From the NCBI RefSeq assembly GCF_022712115.1, contig NZ_JALAHB010000204.1:1-40545 (forward strand): DNA of 40,545 nt, written 5' to 3'. The position numbers and the translations under genes are program-made. Of this stretch, positions 7,990 to 26,038 are shown in pieces (the stretch's first letter is position 1; each line of letters opens with the position of its first letter). The notes beneath the pieces were generated by a model. The model had not been told where the DNA came from. It worked only from the letters and a program-made list of their open reading frames with translations, and ran no database searches. The stretch comes from Brevibacterium sp. Its GTDB lineage: Bacteria > Actinomycetota > Actinomycetes > Actinomycetales > Brevibacteriaceae.

Positions 7990-8532
7990 ATGGCGAGGCC
8001 TGACAAGGCAGCCGCGGTAGCGGAGATCAAGCAGGAGCTTGAGTCCGCCGACGCCGCCGTGCTGACCGAGTACCGCGGGCTCACCGTTGCGCAGATGAAG
8101 GATCTGCGCAATGCACTGGGCGACAACGCGACCTACGCCGTGGTGAAGAACACGCTGACCGCCATCGCTGCCAAGGAAGCAGGGATCGACGCCTTCGACG
8201 GACACCTCAATGGCCCCACCGCCATTGCGTACGTCAAGGGCGAGCCCTCCGAGGCCGCGAAGGCTCTGCGTGACTTCGCCAAGGCGAATCCTCAGCTCAT
8301 CATCAAGGCCGGAGTCTTCGAGGGCTCCGCTCTGTCCGCTGAGGACATCAACAAGCTCGCCGATCTTGAGTCCCGCGAGGTGCTGCTTGCGAAGGCAGCC
8401 GGCGCCATGAAGGCAAGCCTCTACCAGGCTGCCTACATGTTCACCGCCCCGCTGGTCAAGGCCGTGCGAACCGTCGATGCTCTGCGCGAGAAGAACGGCG
8501 GCGCCGACGAGGCGCCGGCGTCCGACGCCTGA
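7990..8532 (+). CDS. rplJ: 50S ribosomal protein L10
   Basis: L10 anchors the L7/L12 dimers to the 50S stalk base. The 180-residue protein begins [19 protein letters not shown] and shows the L10 pattern ([19 protein letters not shown], then [15 protein letters not shown]). The C-terminal helix that binds L12 ends in an Ala/Asp-rich tail. ATG 7990 is chosen over the upstream in-frame ATG at 7882 because AAAGGA lies 6 bp before it and the protein then matches family length. rplL follows after 69 bp. Confidence 0.97.
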   Translation: MARPDKAAAVAEIKQELESADAAVLTEYRGLTVAQMKDLRNALGDNATYAVVKNTLTAIAAKEAGIDAFDGHLNGPTAIAYVKGEPSEAAKALRDFAKANPQLIIKAGVFEGSALSAEDINKLADLESREVLLAKAAGAMKASLYQAAYMFTAPLVKAVRTVDALREKNGGADEAPASDA

Positions 8533-8601
8533 GTCTCCACACCCCATACCCCCTTTGGCCGCGCTCGCGTGAGCACGGCCACCAACGGAAGGACAGCCAC
8601 T

Positions 8602-8991
8602 ATGGCTAAGCTCACCCCGGCAGAGCTCATCGAGGCTTTCAAGGAGCTCTCGCTCATCGAGCTCTCTGACTTCGTCAAGCAGTTCGAGGAGACCTTCGAG
8701 GTCGAGGCCGCCGCTCCGGTCGCCGCCGTCGCCGCTCCCGCCGCAGGCGGAGGCGCAGGCGAGGCCGCCGCCGAGGAGAAGGACGAGTTCGACGTCATCC
8801 TCGAGTCGGCCGGCGAGAAGAAGGTCCCGGTCATCAAGGAGGTCCGCGGACTCACCTCGCTCGGCCTCAAGGAGGCCAAGGACCTCGTCGACAGCGCTCC
8901 GGCCGCTGTCCTCGAGGGCGCCAACAAGGAGACCGCGGAGAAGGCCAAGGAGGCCCTCGAGGGCGCCGGCGCCACCGTCACCCTCAAGTGA
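8602..8991 (+). CDS. rplL: 50S ribosomal protein L7/L12
   Basis: This acidic stalk protein recruits translational GTPases. It has 129 residues: an N-terminal dimerisation helix ([21 protein letters not shown]), an Ala/Gly hinge (about 38-60) and the C-terminal factor-binding domain ([35 protein letters not shown]). ATG 8602 is preceded by GGAAGGA. The upstream in-frame GTG at 8569 is rejected because it would add a non-conserved 11-residue tail. Confidence 0.97.
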   Translation: MAKLTPAELIEAFKELSLIELSDFVKQFEETFEVEAAAPVAAVAAPAAGGGAGEAAAEEKDEFDVILESAGEKKVPVIKEVRGLTSLGLKEAKDLVDSAPAAVLEGANKETAEKAKEALEGAGATVTLK

Positions 8992-9066
8992 TCTCCCCTG
9001 CGGGTACTGGAAGCCTCCAGGTTCCGGCCGCATGACATGAGCGGTGCCCGCAGGAGCGCTTCACGA

Positions 9067-9107
9067 GCGAAGGCCCCCGTCCCAGCAACTGGGACGGGGG
9101 CCTTCGC
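9067..9107. terminator. Bidirectional terminator after rplL
   Basis: Perfect 18-bp stem (9067-9084 with 9090-9107) around loop GCAAC. It lies between rplL and the convergent gene ending at 9227, and can serve both strands. Confidence 0.85.
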
Positions 9108-9226
9108 GCGTCTCCGCACGCGGCCGCGCGGCTCCGGGAGCGCTGCGCCGTGGGCCTGCGCAGCTGCGCAGGCGTGCCAGCGCGCATCCGCGACGAGTGC
9201 CCCCGGCGGTGAACCGAGCCGCGGGA

Positions 9227-9997
9227 TCAGAGGAGCCGGGTGATCGCGATGCCGAAGACCTCGTGCGCGGACGCCTCGGCGGCGCCCACGGCGCGGACGG
9301 GCAGCTCCGCCTCCTCGTCCTCGCGGGCGGCGTAGGCGGCCAGGTCCGTGAGCTGGGTCCGCACGAAGGAGCGGGGGACGGGCCTTCCGTGGCCCGGGAC
9401 GAAGACATCGGCGTCCGGCAGTGCGAGGAGGCGCTCGAGGGAGCGGGTCCAGGCCACGGGCGTGGAATCGGTTCCCACGGACGGCGGCGCCCCCTCCTCG
9501 AGCAGATCCCCGGCCACGACGACGGGGCCGGCGCGCACCGCCAGGTCCGTGTCCGTGTGCCCCGAGAGGACCAGGAACTCCGCCTCGAGTCCGCCGAGGT
9601 CGAGCGTCTCGCCGTCGCGCACGGCCGCGGCGTCCACCAGCAGCCGGTCCGGCGCGGGGAGCTCGAGCTCGTGCTCGGAGGCCTCGGCGTGCTGCAGCCA
9701 GGCGGAGCCCGCGGCGTCGCGGACGAAGGCGGGGGAGGCGAGGAACTCCGTGACCCCGGCCTCGGCGAACAGCGCGTTGCCGAAGAAGTGGTCCCAGTGG
9801 TCGTGGGTGTTGACCACGGTGAGGGGGAGGTCCGTGAGGCCACGGACGGCCGCGAGCAGACGGGTCGCCTGGGCGGGGCCGGCACCGGTGTCCACGAGGA
9901 CGGCGCGGTCCGTGCCGGCGAGCAGCGTCGAGTTCACGCGGACGGGATCGGAGCTGAGCACGTGGACGGAGGGGGAGTGCGTGGAGTCTGCGGACAT
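9227..9997 (-). CDS. Metallo-beta-lactamase-fold hydrolase
   Basis: The 256-residue protein has the full metal-binding set of the MBL fold: H65-x-H67-x-D69-H70 (THDHWDH), H147 (SGHTDTD), D164 (VAGDLL) and H203 (PGHG). The family covers glyoxalase II-like thioesterases, lactonases and others; nothing here decides the substrate. ATG 9997 (reverse strand) is preferred to an ATG at 10108, because the longer form adds 37 residues without family character and crosses the predicted rpoB promoter. It is transcribed divergently from rpoB. Confidence 0.88.
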   Translation of the reverse strand: MSADSTHSPSVHVLSSDPVRVNSTLLAGTDRAVLVDTGAGPAQATRLLAAVRGLTDLPLTVVNTHDHWDHFFGNALFAEAGVTEFLASPAFVRDAAGSAWLQHAEASEHELELPAPDRLLVDAAAVRDGETLDLGGLEAEFLVLSGHTDTDLAVRAGPVVVAGDLLEEGAPPSVGTDSTPVAWTRSLERLLALPDADVFVPGHGRPVPRSFVRTQLTDLAAYAAREDEEAELPVRAVGAAEASAHEVFGIAITRLL

Positions 9998-10042
9998 GGG
10001 CGCATTCTCGCATCCGGGAATCCGCGAGCCTATCACAGGGGC

Positions 10043-10071
10043 TTGCCAAGCGCGGTGCGCACCAGTACAGT
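10043..10071 (+). promoter_or_regulatory. rpoBC promoter
   Basis: TTGCCA (10043-10048) and TACAGT (10066-10071) with an ideal 17-bp spacer. The predicted transcript starts near 10078. Confidence 0.7.
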
Positions 10072-10077
10072 AGAGAT

Positions 10078-10319
10078 TTGCATTGCTCTGCCTTCGTGGT
10101 GCCTTCATATAGCGGTGGGCGTCGCCGGAGCTCCTTTGGTCCAGTCTGCACGTTCTTCCCGGGTTCGTCGACCTCAGCGTCGATCATAGCGCGTGGGGGT
10201 TCGTTTATGCAGGACCTGCCCTTCGAACACGGAACTGCGGCATCCTCGTCCGCGGGACCGCGCGGGGAGGGAGCGGGCAGCGGTGCCGGAGACAATTAGG
10301 TGATACCGGAAGGATCCAA
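10078..10319 (+). other. Long rpoB leader, no supported gene
   Basis: About 240 nt separate the promoter from the rpoB start. A 30-codon frame (10207-10299, beginning MQDLPFEHG) could be a leader peptide, but it has only a G run as ribosome binding site. No strong terminator or riboswitch was recognised. Confidence 0.4.
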
Positions 10320-13799
<3,480 letters not shown>

Positions 13800-13819
13800 C
13801 CCACCGAACGAGTCTTTGG

Positions 13820-13839
13820 GCGGTCCGCACGCGGACCGC
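13820..13839 (+). other. Intercistronic hairpin between rpoB and rpoC
   Basis: GCGGTCCG pairs with CGGACCGC around CACG (8 bp), with no U tract, 24 bp before the rpoC start. It may stabilise or mark processed mRNA ends rather than terminate. Confidence 0.5.
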
Positions 13840-13862
13840 TACGAAAACAGATAAGGAATCAC

Positions 13863-17735
<3,873 letters not shown>

Positions 17736-17792
17736 TGGAGGTCTCTGCCGCCGGTTCTCCCCGGGCCGGTGGGCAGAGGCACCCCCGCGAGT

Positions 17793-17830
17793 CGGACGGC
17801 CCGCACACCGCACGGTGTGCGGGCCGTCCG
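17793..17830 (+). terminator. Terminator of rpoBC
   Basis: Perfect 18-bp inverted repeat (17793-17810 with 17813-17830) with a CA centre, 57 bp after the rpoC stop. No U tract. Confidence 0.8.
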
Positions 17831-18067
17831 CGTATCACCCCGCTGTTCGCTGCACCGCCGCCACGCGCCGCACCGCGCCTCCGCCTCGCGGCGTGGCCTC
17901 CGGGTTCGCACCTGTCCTCCGGCACGCCGCATCGCGCCTCCGTGTTCACCCGCTGCAGCGTGCAAACGCGGCGCCGGGGTGCAATGGGGTGCTGGCTGGC
18001 ACCGACGGCGTGCGAACAAGTGCGGTCCGGCATGCGACCTCGGCGCATCCTCGTGCCGGGAGCCCGG
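17831..18067. other. Non-coding stretch with an 18-bp imperfect direct repeat
   Basis: No credible gene is visible; open frames here on both strands are compositionally driven. The words at 17866-17883 and 17925-17942 (CGCCGCAYCGCGCCTCCG) differ at one base and lie 59 bp apart. This may be debris from the decayed gene just downstream. Confidence 0.4.
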
Positions 18068-18223
18068 TCAGATCAGCAGTCCCTGGGCGGCAAGAGCGAG
18101 CCGCAGGCACTGTGCGTCGACGACGTCACGCCACAGCAGGCGGATGACCGTGAATCCGGCCTTCTCCAGCGCGTGCTGACGGCGCTTCTCACGAACGAGC
18201 ACCTCCCCGTCGCGAGCGAATCC
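18068..18223 (-). pseudogene. C-terminal remnant of a DUF559-type endonuclease-like protein
   Basis: The reverse strand encodes about 50 residues (GEVLVREKRRQHALEKAGF, then TVIRLLWRDVVDAQ, ending AAQGLLI and a stop at 18068). This is the typical C-terminal pattern of DUF559/Vsr-like domain proteins (E-K-R-R-x2-A-L-x3-G-F-x-V-I-R-x3-W). The upstream part that should hold the rest of the fold is missing, and no suitable start lies next to the homologous part. It is read as a truncated gene. Confidence 0.6.
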
Positions 18224-18352
18224 TCCGGTTGCTGTAGAGGTCGTGCTGACGCGGGAAGGGCCCAGGTGCCTGCTGTGGATCCCGGGGTGCGGATCCACAG
18301 CCGAGTGTGCGCATGGTGAGTTGCCCGGAAGCGTTCGCTGTGACGCATACTG

Positions 18353-18400
18353 TGCCTCGCTGCCTCGCTGCCTCGCTGCCTCGCTGCCTCGCTGCCTCGC
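18353..18400. repeat. 8-bp tandem repeat, six perfect copies
   Basis: TGCCTCGC is repeated six times head to tail, followed by a diverged TACCGCAC. It lies between the DUF559 remnant and the 3' end of pfkA, 38 bp beyond the pfkA stop, in non-coding DNA. It is a candidate variable-number locus. Confidence 0.95.
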
Positions 18401-18438
18401 TACCGCACCGCTGCGCCGCCGGCTGAGCCACCGAACGC

Positions 18439-19464
18439 TCAGCCCAGCAGCACCTGCATCTCCTCCCAGCGGCTCAGCGGCACCCGCTTGAGCCGGTCGA
18501 CGGCATCGGCCATCCGCACCCGCACGATGTCCGTGCCGTGCAGCGAGGCCATCTGGCCCCAGGCGCCTTCGACGGCGAGGTCCGAGGCGGCCATGCCCAG
18601 CCGGGTGGAGAGCACCCGGTCATAGGCGGTGGGGGAGCCGCCCCGCTGCAGGTGGCCCAGCACGGCGGAGCGCGTCTCCACACCGGTGCGCTCCTCGATG
18701 AGCGGAGCGATCTCGTCCGCGATGCCTCCCAGCCTGGGCCTGCCGTCCGCTCCGATGCCGTGCACGGCGACCGCCTCGTCCCTGTCCTCGGGCACGAAGC
18801 CCTCCGCCACCACGACGATGGGGGCGCGCCCCCGGTCACGTGCGGAGCGGACCCACTCACAGATCTTCTCGGTGCTCACGGGGAACTCCGGGATGAGGAC
18901 GGCGTGGGCTCCGGCCGCCATACCCGCGTGGAGCGCGATCCACCCCACGTGGCGACCCATCACCTCGACGACCATGCACCTGTGGTGGGATTCGGCCGTG
19001 GTGCGCAGGCGGTCGATGGACTCCGTCGCGATCGCCGCCGCGGTGTCGAAGCCGAACGTGTAGTCCGTGCCGCCGAGGTCGTTGTCGATGGTCTTGGGCA
19101 CGCCCACGACGGGAAGCCCCTCCTCCTCGGCCAGGCGGGCCGCGCCAGCGAGGGTCCCCTCCCCACCGATCGCGATGACGGCGTCGAGGCCGCGAGCCGC
19201 CATCACCTCGCGCATCCGCGCGGGCCCGCCACCGGAGTAGGGGTGCGTCCTGGAGGTGCCCAGGATGGTGCCGCCTCTGCCCGATATGCCCCTGACGGCG
19301 GTGGTGGGCAGGTCGAAGAGCTCGTCCTCGAGGAGCCCTCGCCAGCCGTCGCGGATGCCGGTGAACTCCGCGCCGTGCACGCGCACCCCCTTGCGCACGG
19401 CCCCGCGGATCACCGCGTTGAGGCCGGGGCCGTCCCCGCCCGAGGTCATGATTCCGATCCGCAT
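18439..19464 (-). CDS. pfkA: ATP-dependent 6-phosphofructokinase
   Basis: Converts fructose 6-phosphate to fructose 1,6-bisphosphate, the committed step of glycolysis, in the cytoplasm. It has 341 residues. Motifs are GGDGPGLN (9-16), GGEGT (100-104), PKTIDNDL (123-130, catalytic D128), MGRH (169-172) and QRGGSPTAYDR. Glycine in GGEGT is expected of ATP users, while the K in PKTIDND is shared with PPi enzymes; this mixed signature is known from actinobacterial ATP-PFKs. ATG 19464 (reverse) starts exactly at the conserved MRIGIMTSGGDGPG. It lies 67 bp downstream of the next gene on the same strand. Confidence 0.95.
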   Translation of the reverse strand: MRIGIMTSGGDGPGLNAVIRGAVRKGVRVHGAEFTGIRDGWRGLLEDELFDLPTTAVRGISGRGGTILGTSRTHPYSGGGPARMREVMAARGLDAVIAIGGEGTLAGAARLAEEEGLPVVGVPKTIDNDLGGTDYTFGFDTAAAIATESIDRLRTTAESHHRCMVVEVMGRHVGWIALHAGMAAGAHAVLIPEFPVSTEKICEWVRSARDRGRAPIVVVAEGFVPEDRDEAVAVHGIGADGRPRLGGIADEIAPLIEERTGVETRSAVLGHLQRGGSPTAYDRVLSTRLGMAASDLAVEGAWGQMASLHGTDIVRVRMADAVDRLKRVPLSRWEEMQVLLG

Positions 19465-19531
19465 ACAGCCTCCTGAGTCGTCGTGCCGTGTGAGTGCTTC
19501 CGGGCTCGTGGGTGGGATCAGCGGCGTGCCG

Positions 19532-20395
19532 TCAGCGGCCCAGCTGCGCCGGCCCGGGCCGCCAGTCCGGGTCGAGTTTGACCTCGTTGCCCGCCATGAG
19601 GCTGAAGCCCCTGAGTACGAGGACGCCGTTGGACCCGTCGCCGCGGGCGTGCCTGCCGATCTCGTTGCCGGCCATGATGTTGATCGTCTCGTCCACGATC
19701 TTGACGCCCGGCGGCACGTAGATCTCGTTGCCCGCCCACATGGCATAGGTCTCCACCACCACCTGCACGCCCGGGGCCAGCACATCGCCCAGATAGATCT
19801 CGCTCCCGCCCATGAGCGCGTAGCTCAGCACCCGGGGCGTGCCCGGCTCGACGTGCACCTCGGAGCCGCTCATGATGTCGACGCGGGTGCGCTCCGGTCC
19901 GGTGCCCTGGTGCGCGGGAAGGATCTCGCCGCCGGGTCCCTTCCAGGCGGGAGCGAGGTCGCGCCCGGCCGGAGCGGGGCCGGACCGTGCCGTGCCGCCC
20001 GTCCCCGTGCCCGAGGCCGCGGCGGCCTGGCGGGAGAGCTCGGCCGCGAGTGCGGCGCCCTCCGGCAGATCGTCGATCTGCTCGGGCAGCTCGTCGACGA
20101 ACTTGGCCCGCAGCACCGCGTTCTGCCGCTCGTCGATCTCGTCCGGGTCGAGGCGACCGGCGCCGTGTGCGGCGCCGAGGATCTGCAGCACCTGCTCGCG
20201 CTCCGCGTCGCCGGCACGCAGACGCCGGCTGCGGGGAGCATCCGGGGACGGCGACGAACCCGCCGTGCCGTCTGCGCCGCGGGGGAGTCCCTCCGGCCGA
20301 TCCGTGTGCGGGCCCGGACGGCCGGCGTGGGCGTCCTGGGGGCCGCCGTGCTCGTCCGGCCGGTCACCGCGGTCGCTGGGCTGCCTGCTGCTCAT
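19532..20395 (-). CDS. DUF1707 protein with LiaF-like repeat domain
   Basis: The 287-residue protein has a low-complexity N terminus (1-58), a DUF1707 domain at about 60-112 (RAGDAEREQVLQILGAAHGAG, then GRLDPDEIDER), a linker rich in Gly/Ala/Pro, and a C-terminal domain with five copies of an M-x-G-(S/N)-E-(V/I) motif at 175, 195, 220, 241 and 267. Similar C-terminal domains occur in LiaF/cell-wall-antibiotic-response proteins and suggest a beta-solenoid. No membrane helix or signal peptide is visible, so it is probably cytoplasmic. A role in envelope-stress sensing is possible but unproven. ATG 20395 (reverse). Confidence 0.8.
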   Translation of the reverse strand: MSSRQPSDRGDRPDEHGGPQDAHAGRPGPHTDRPEGLPRGADGTAGSSPSPDAPRSRRLRAGDAEREQVLQILGAAHGAGRLDPDEIDERQNAVLRAKFVDELPEQIDDLPEGAALAAELSRQAAAASGTGTGGTARSGPAPAGRDLAPAWKGPGGEILPAHQGTGPERTRVDIMSGSEVHVEPGTPRVLSYALMGGSEIYLGDVLAPGVQVVVETYAMWAGNEIYVPPGVKIVDETINIMAGNEIGRHARGDGSNGVLVLRGFSLMAGNEVKLDPDWRPGPAQLGR

Positions 20396-20565
20396 GGCTC
20401 CCAGCCTACCGAGTGCGCTCCGGTGGGGATCACGCGTTCCCCGGGTGCGTCCGCCGGAGCGCCTCGGCGGGTGCCGGGCGGACGCGGAGGCAGCTCCCCG
20501 TGCGCAGTTCCCGCGACGGGGCGCGCGCCGTCGCGGCAAGGATGTGAGGCATGCACCACATCGCT

Positions 20566-20595
20566 TTGACCGCACGCCGAGGGCCGGGATAACCT
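20566..20595 (+). promoter_or_regulatory. str operon (rpsL) promoter
   Basis: TTGACC (20566-20571) and TAACCT (20590-20595) with an 18-bp spacer. The predicted start is near 20602, leaving a leader of about 290 nt. Confidence 0.65.
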
Positions 20596-20601
20596 GGTAC
20601 G

Positions 20602-20894
20602 CGACTGTCTCAGGCGAGACGGTCGTGCCCGCGCGTCGCGCACCCGCCCTCTCGCTCTGCACGCAGGGGGAGTCACGGGTCCGGGATGCCGGGGCGTATG
20701 AGCACCCGTCCGGGTGCAGTGTGCGCAGTCTGCAGTTCCGACACGCCCGACCTCGGGGACCGTCGCCCCTGCAGACGCCGGGATCAGGCGGCAGCTTCAC
20801 CTGATCCCGGAGGGACATGCTCGGGCAGTGCGGCGTCGGAGGATCTCCGGCGGTCCGGGATTAGCAACAGCGAGAAGCATCGGAGACCATCTCA
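20602..20894 (+). promoter_or_regulatory. Structured rpsL leader with 20-nt element shared with the rpsJ leader
   Basis: In order: a hairpin at the predicted 5' end (20602-20611 with 20616-20625, loop AGGC), a 7-bp hairpin (20702-20708 with 20711-20717), the 20-nt element CGACACGCCCGACCTCGGGG (20739-20758), and an 11-bp perfect hairpin (20778-20788 with 20800-20810). No gene is supported here. Together with 20396-20565 this makes up the 499-bp gap between the divergent DUF1707 gene and rpsL. Confidence 0.55.
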
Positions 20895-21268
<374 letters not shown>

Positions 21269-21269
<1 letters not shown>

Positions 21270-21742
21270 TGCCGCGCAAGGGCCCCGCACCCAAGCGACC
21301 GGTCGTCATCGACCCGGTCTACAGCTCGCCGATCGTCACGCAGCTCATCAACAAGGTGCTGCTCGACGGCAAGCGCTCCACCGCTGAGCGCATCGTCTAC
21401 GCCGCGCTCGAGGGCAGCCGCGAGAAGCTGAACGGCCAGGATCCGGTCGTCACGCTCAAGAAGGCGCTCGACAACATCCGTCCCTCGCTGGAGGTCCGCT
21501 CCCGCCGCGTCGGCGGTGCGACCTACCAGGTCCCGGTCGAGGTGCGCGCGAACCGCTCCACCACGCTGGCTCTGCGCTGGCTCGTGGGCTACGCCCGCCA
21601 GCGTCGTGAGAAGACCATGACCGAGCGCCTCCAGAACGAGATCATGGACGCCGCGAACGGTCTCGGTGCCGCCGTGAAGCGCCGTGAGGACACCCACAAG
21701 ATGGCCGAGTCCAACAAGGCATTCGCACACTACCGCTGGTGA
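21269..21742 (+). CDS. rpsG: 30S ribosomal protein S7
   Basis: S7 nucleates assembly of the 30S head and contacts E-site tRNA. It has 157 residues, starting [12 protein letters not shown] with the conserved [12 protein letters not shown] and [11 protein letters not shown] segments. ATG 21269 overlaps the rpsL stop by one base. In E. coli S7 is the str-operon repressor; whether that holds here is unknown. Confidence 0.98.
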
Positions 21743-21754
21743 ACCAGTCGCTGA

Positions 21755-21786
21755 GTCCCGGGGCGGGCCCCCCCCCGCCGCGGGAC
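21755..21786 (+). other. GC-rich hairpin between rpsG and fusA
   Basis: 13-bp stem with one G-G mismatch (21755-21767 with 21774-21786). It includes a run of nine C (21768-21776) and has no U tract. Possible partial terminator or processing signal 37 bp before fusA. Confidence 0.5.
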
Positions 21787-21823
21787 AGGGCGATCGACGC
21801 GATCGATACGAGAGAGAGACACC

Positions 21824-23929
<2,106 letters not shown>

Positions 23930-23945
23930 CGCTCTCCCGTCCGTG

Positions 23946-23991
23946 ACGGCGGCGGGCGAGCAGGGTCACACTCCTGCGCGCCCGCGGCCGT
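23946..23991 (+). other. Long imperfect hairpin between fusA and tuf
   Basis: Two 19-nt arms (23946-23964 with 23973-23991) pair with two mismatches around loop GTCACACT, 16 bp after the fusA stop. It could act as a partial terminator that lets tuf be expressed separately from its own promoter, which begins where the hairpin ends. Confidence 0.6.
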
Positions 23992-24021
23992 CGACAAACC
24001 ACCCAAGTCAGGTCCTAGGAT
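23991..24021 (+). promoter_or_regulatory. Candidate internal tuf promoter
   Basis: TCGACA (23991-23996, one base from TTGACA) and TAGGAT (24016-24021), spacer 19 bp. Separate tuf promoters inside the str operon are known in several bacteria. Confidence 0.5.
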
Positions 24022-24036
24022 ATGAACCGCATATCC
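24018..24036. promoter_or_regulatory. Inverted repeat overlapping the tuf promoter -10
   Basis: GGATATG-AACCG-CATATCC, a perfect 7-bp inverted repeat with a 5-bp spacer that begins inside the predicted -10. It could be an operator or a hairpin at the mRNA 5' end. Confidence 0.5.
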
Positions 24037-24061
24037 AGAACCAATCACCAGGAGGAACCCA

Positions 24062-25255
24062 GTGGCAAAGGCCGAATTCGACAGGACCAAGCCTCACGTC
24101 AACATCGGCACCATCGGTCACGTCGACCACGGTAAGACGACCCTTACCGCGGCGATCACCAAGGTGCTGGCCGACAAGTACCCGGACCTCAACGAGGCCA
24201 AGGCCTTCGACCAGGTGGACAACGCACCTGAGGAGAAGCAGCGCGGCATCACGATCAACGTCTCGCACGTCGAGTACCAGACGGAGAAGCGTCACTACGC
24301 TCACGTCGACGCCCCGGGTCACGCCGACTACATCAAGAACATGATCACCGGCGCGGCGCAGATGGACGGCGCGATCCTCGTGGTCGCCGCCACCGACGGC
24401 CCCATGCCGCAGACGCGCGAGCACGTGCTGCTCGCCCGCCAGGTGGGCGTGCCCTACATCGTCGTGGCTCTCAACAAGTCCGACATGGTCGAGGACGAGG
24501 AGCTCCTCGAGCTCGTCGAGTTCGAGGTCCGCGACCTCCTCTCCTCGCAGGAGTTCGACGGCGACAACGCTCCCGTCGTCCAGGTGTCCGCTCTCAAGGC
24601 GCTCGAGGGCGACGAGAAGTGGGTCAAGTCCGTCGAGGACCTCATGGAGGCCGTCGACGAGAACGTTCCGGAGCCGGAGCGCGAGATCGACAAGCCGTTC
24701 CTCATGCCCGTCGAGGACGTCTTCACCATCACCGGCCGCGGCACCGTCGTGACCGGTCGCGTGGAGCGGGGCATCCTCCTCCCCAACGAGGAGATCGAGA
24801 TCGTCGGCATCAAGGAGAACTCCTCCAAGACCACGGTCACCGCGATCGAGATGTTCCGCAAGACGCTCCCCGACGCGCGCGCCGGTGAGAACGTCGGTCT
24901 GCTCCTCCGCGGCACCAAGCGTGACGAGGTCGAGCGCGGCCAGGTCATCGTGAAGCCCGGTTCGATCACGCCGCACAAGAGCTTCGAGGGCCAGGTCTAC
25001 ATCCTGTCCAAGGACGAGGGCGGCCGTCACAACCCGTTCTACTCGAACTACCGTCCGCAGTTCTACTTCCGGACCACGGACGTCACCGGCGTCATCACGC
25101 TGCCCGAGGGCACCGAGATGGTCATGCCCGGCGACAACACCGACATGTCGGTCGAGCTGATCCAGCCCGTCGCCATGGAGGACGGCCTCCGCTTCGCCAT
25201 CCGCGAGGGTGGCCGCACGGTGGGTGCCGGTCGTGTGACGAAGATCAACGACTGA
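24062..25255 (+). CDS. tuf: Elongation factor Tu
   Basis: GTPase that delivers aminoacyl-tRNA to the ribosome, 397 residues. The motifs are [10 protein letters not shown] (P loop, about 19-28), DAPGHADY (switch II with the catalytic His) and NKSD. The three-domain architecture is complete to the C-terminal [17 protein letters not shown] 24062 follows the strong site AGGAGGAA. It is the last gene of the str operon; a 30-bp palindromic terminator lies 69 bp after the stop. Confidence 0.98.
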   Translation: MAKAEFDRTKPHVNIGTIGHVDHGKTTLTAAITKVLADKYPDLNEAKAFDQVDNAPEEKQRGITINVSHVEYQTEKRHYAHVDAPGHADYIKNMITGAAQMDGAILVVAATDGPMPQTREHVLLARQVGVPYIVVALNKSDMVEDEELLELVEFEVRDLLSSQEFDGDNAPVVQVSALKALEGDEKWVKSVEDLMEAVDENVPEPEREIDKPFLMPVEDVFTITGRGTVVTGRVERGILLPNEEIEIVGIKENSSKTTVTAIEMFRKTLPDARAGENVGLLLRGTKRDEVERGQVIVKPGSITPHKSFEGQVYILSKDEGGRHNPFYSNYRPQFYFRTTDVTGVITLPEGTEMVMPGDNTDMSVELIQPVAMEDGLRFAIREGGRTVGAGRVTKIND

Positions 25256-25324
25256 TCGCTCCTCGTTCGCGCACAGAGCGCGGCCGAATCGCTGAACAGC
25301 AGCGCTGACCAGCGATGATGCGCT

Positions 25325-25354
25325 GAGGGCCCTGGGAGATCTCCCAGGGCCCTC
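25325..25354 (+). terminator. Terminator of the str operon
   Basis: A 30-bp perfect palindrome centred on AGATCT. The arms 25325-25339 and 25340-25354 form a GC-rich stem with a small AT-containing loop. Confidence 0.8.
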
Positions 25355-25440
25355 TGCTGTGCCCGGCGGTTCCCGATGGCGTGGGTCACCTCGGCGGAGG
25401 GGCGCAGCTCACGTGCACTGCCGGTGTGCGGCTCCCGGGT

Positions 25441-25470
25441 TTGCAGGCGCTGTCCAGGCTGTGCCAAGAT
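25441..25470 (+). promoter_or_regulatory. Candidate S10 operon (rpsJ) promoter
   Basis: TTGCAG (25441-25446) and CAAGAT (25465-25470) with an 18-bp spacer. Each hexamer is a poor match alone. The call gains weight because the shared leader element then lies 145 bp after the -10, against 144 bp for rpsL. Confidence 0.45.
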
Positions 25471-25476
25471 GGACGG

Positions 25477-25719
25477 GTTGCGTTCCGGGGCCCACACCCC
25501 TGCACTGCGGTCCTCGGGCCGCGAACAGCCCCGGAGCCGTGCCGGCCGTGGAATCTGCTCAGCGGGTTCGGCCGGGCAGCCGTTGCACGAGTGCGCCCAG
25601 CCGCAAGGCGAGGGCGACACGCCCGACCTCGGGGGCGGTCACGTAAAGCCGGCACAGACGCTCATCCGTCACAGGAGTGCGTTGATGGCCGGGAAGAACA
25701 AAAGGAAGAGACTTTCGCC
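25477..25719 (+). promoter_or_regulatory. Structured rpsJ leader with 20-nt element shared with the rpsL leader
   Basis: An 8-bp helix (25484-25491 with 25528-25535) encloses an inner hairpin at 25507-25522. The 20-nt element identical to the one before rpsL is at 25615-25634. An ATG at 25685, with AGGAG 7 bp upstream, opens a frame that overlaps rpsJ. Together with 25355-25440 this fills the gap after the tuf terminator; no other gene is supported. Confidence 0.55.
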
Positions 25720-26028
25720 ATGGCGGGACAGAAGATCCGCATCCGGCTCAAGTCATACGACCACGCTGTCATCGACAGCGCCGCACGCAAGATCGTCGAC
25801 ACGGTCACGCGCGCGGGTGCCACGGTCGTGGGCCCGGTGCCGCTGCCTACGGAGAAGAACGTGTACTGCGTCATCCGTTCGCCGCACAAGTACAAGGACA
25901 GCCGCGAGCACTTCGAGATGCGCACGCACAAGCGCCTCATCGACATCGTGGATCCGACGCCGAAGGCCGTCGACTCGCTCATGCGACTCGATCTGGCCGA
26001 CGACGTCAACATCGAGATCAAGCTCTGA
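25720..26028 (+). CDS. rpsJ: 30S ribosomal protein S10 (NusE)
   Basis: S10 is part of the 30S head and, as NusE, partners NusB and NusG in antitermination. The length is 102 residues from [15 protein letters not shown] to VNIEIKL. It includes [20 protein letters not shown], with the usual anti-tetracycline-site loop region. ATG 25720 is chosen at the conserved N terminus; AAGGAAGAG lies 9 bp upstream. First gene of the S10 operon; rplC follows after 10 bp. Confidence 0.98.
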   Translation: MAGQKIRIRLKSYDHAVIDSAARKIVDTVTRAGATVVGPVPLPTEKNVYCVIRSPHKYKDSREHFEMRTHKRLIDIVDPTPKAVDSLMRLDLADDVNIEIKL

Positions 26029-26038
26029 GGGGGAGGAC

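Noticed and set aside
9998..10108. 37-codon extension of the metallo-beta-lactamase protein (ATG 10108)
   Set aside because: It would cover the predicted rpoB promoter and adds sequence without family features.
10207..10299. 30-codon leader peptide before rpoB (MQDLPFEHG...)
   Set aside because: Only a run of G serves as ribosome binding site and there is no regulatory codon pattern; kept only as a note in the leader entry.
17840..18319. Several overlapping frames in the rpoC-pfkA gap
   Set aside because: Arg/Ala/Pro-rich, no domain, no ribosome binding site; only the 50-residue DUF559-like segment on the minus strand resembles a known family.
18353..18400. CRISPR-like array
   Set aside because: The 8-bp units are directly adjacent with no spacers, so this is a simple tandem repeat.
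20739..20758. Resemblance of the shared leader element to a 16S rRNA segment (ACACCGCCCG)
   Set aside because: Only a partial match with an indel; too weak to claim rRNA mimicry.
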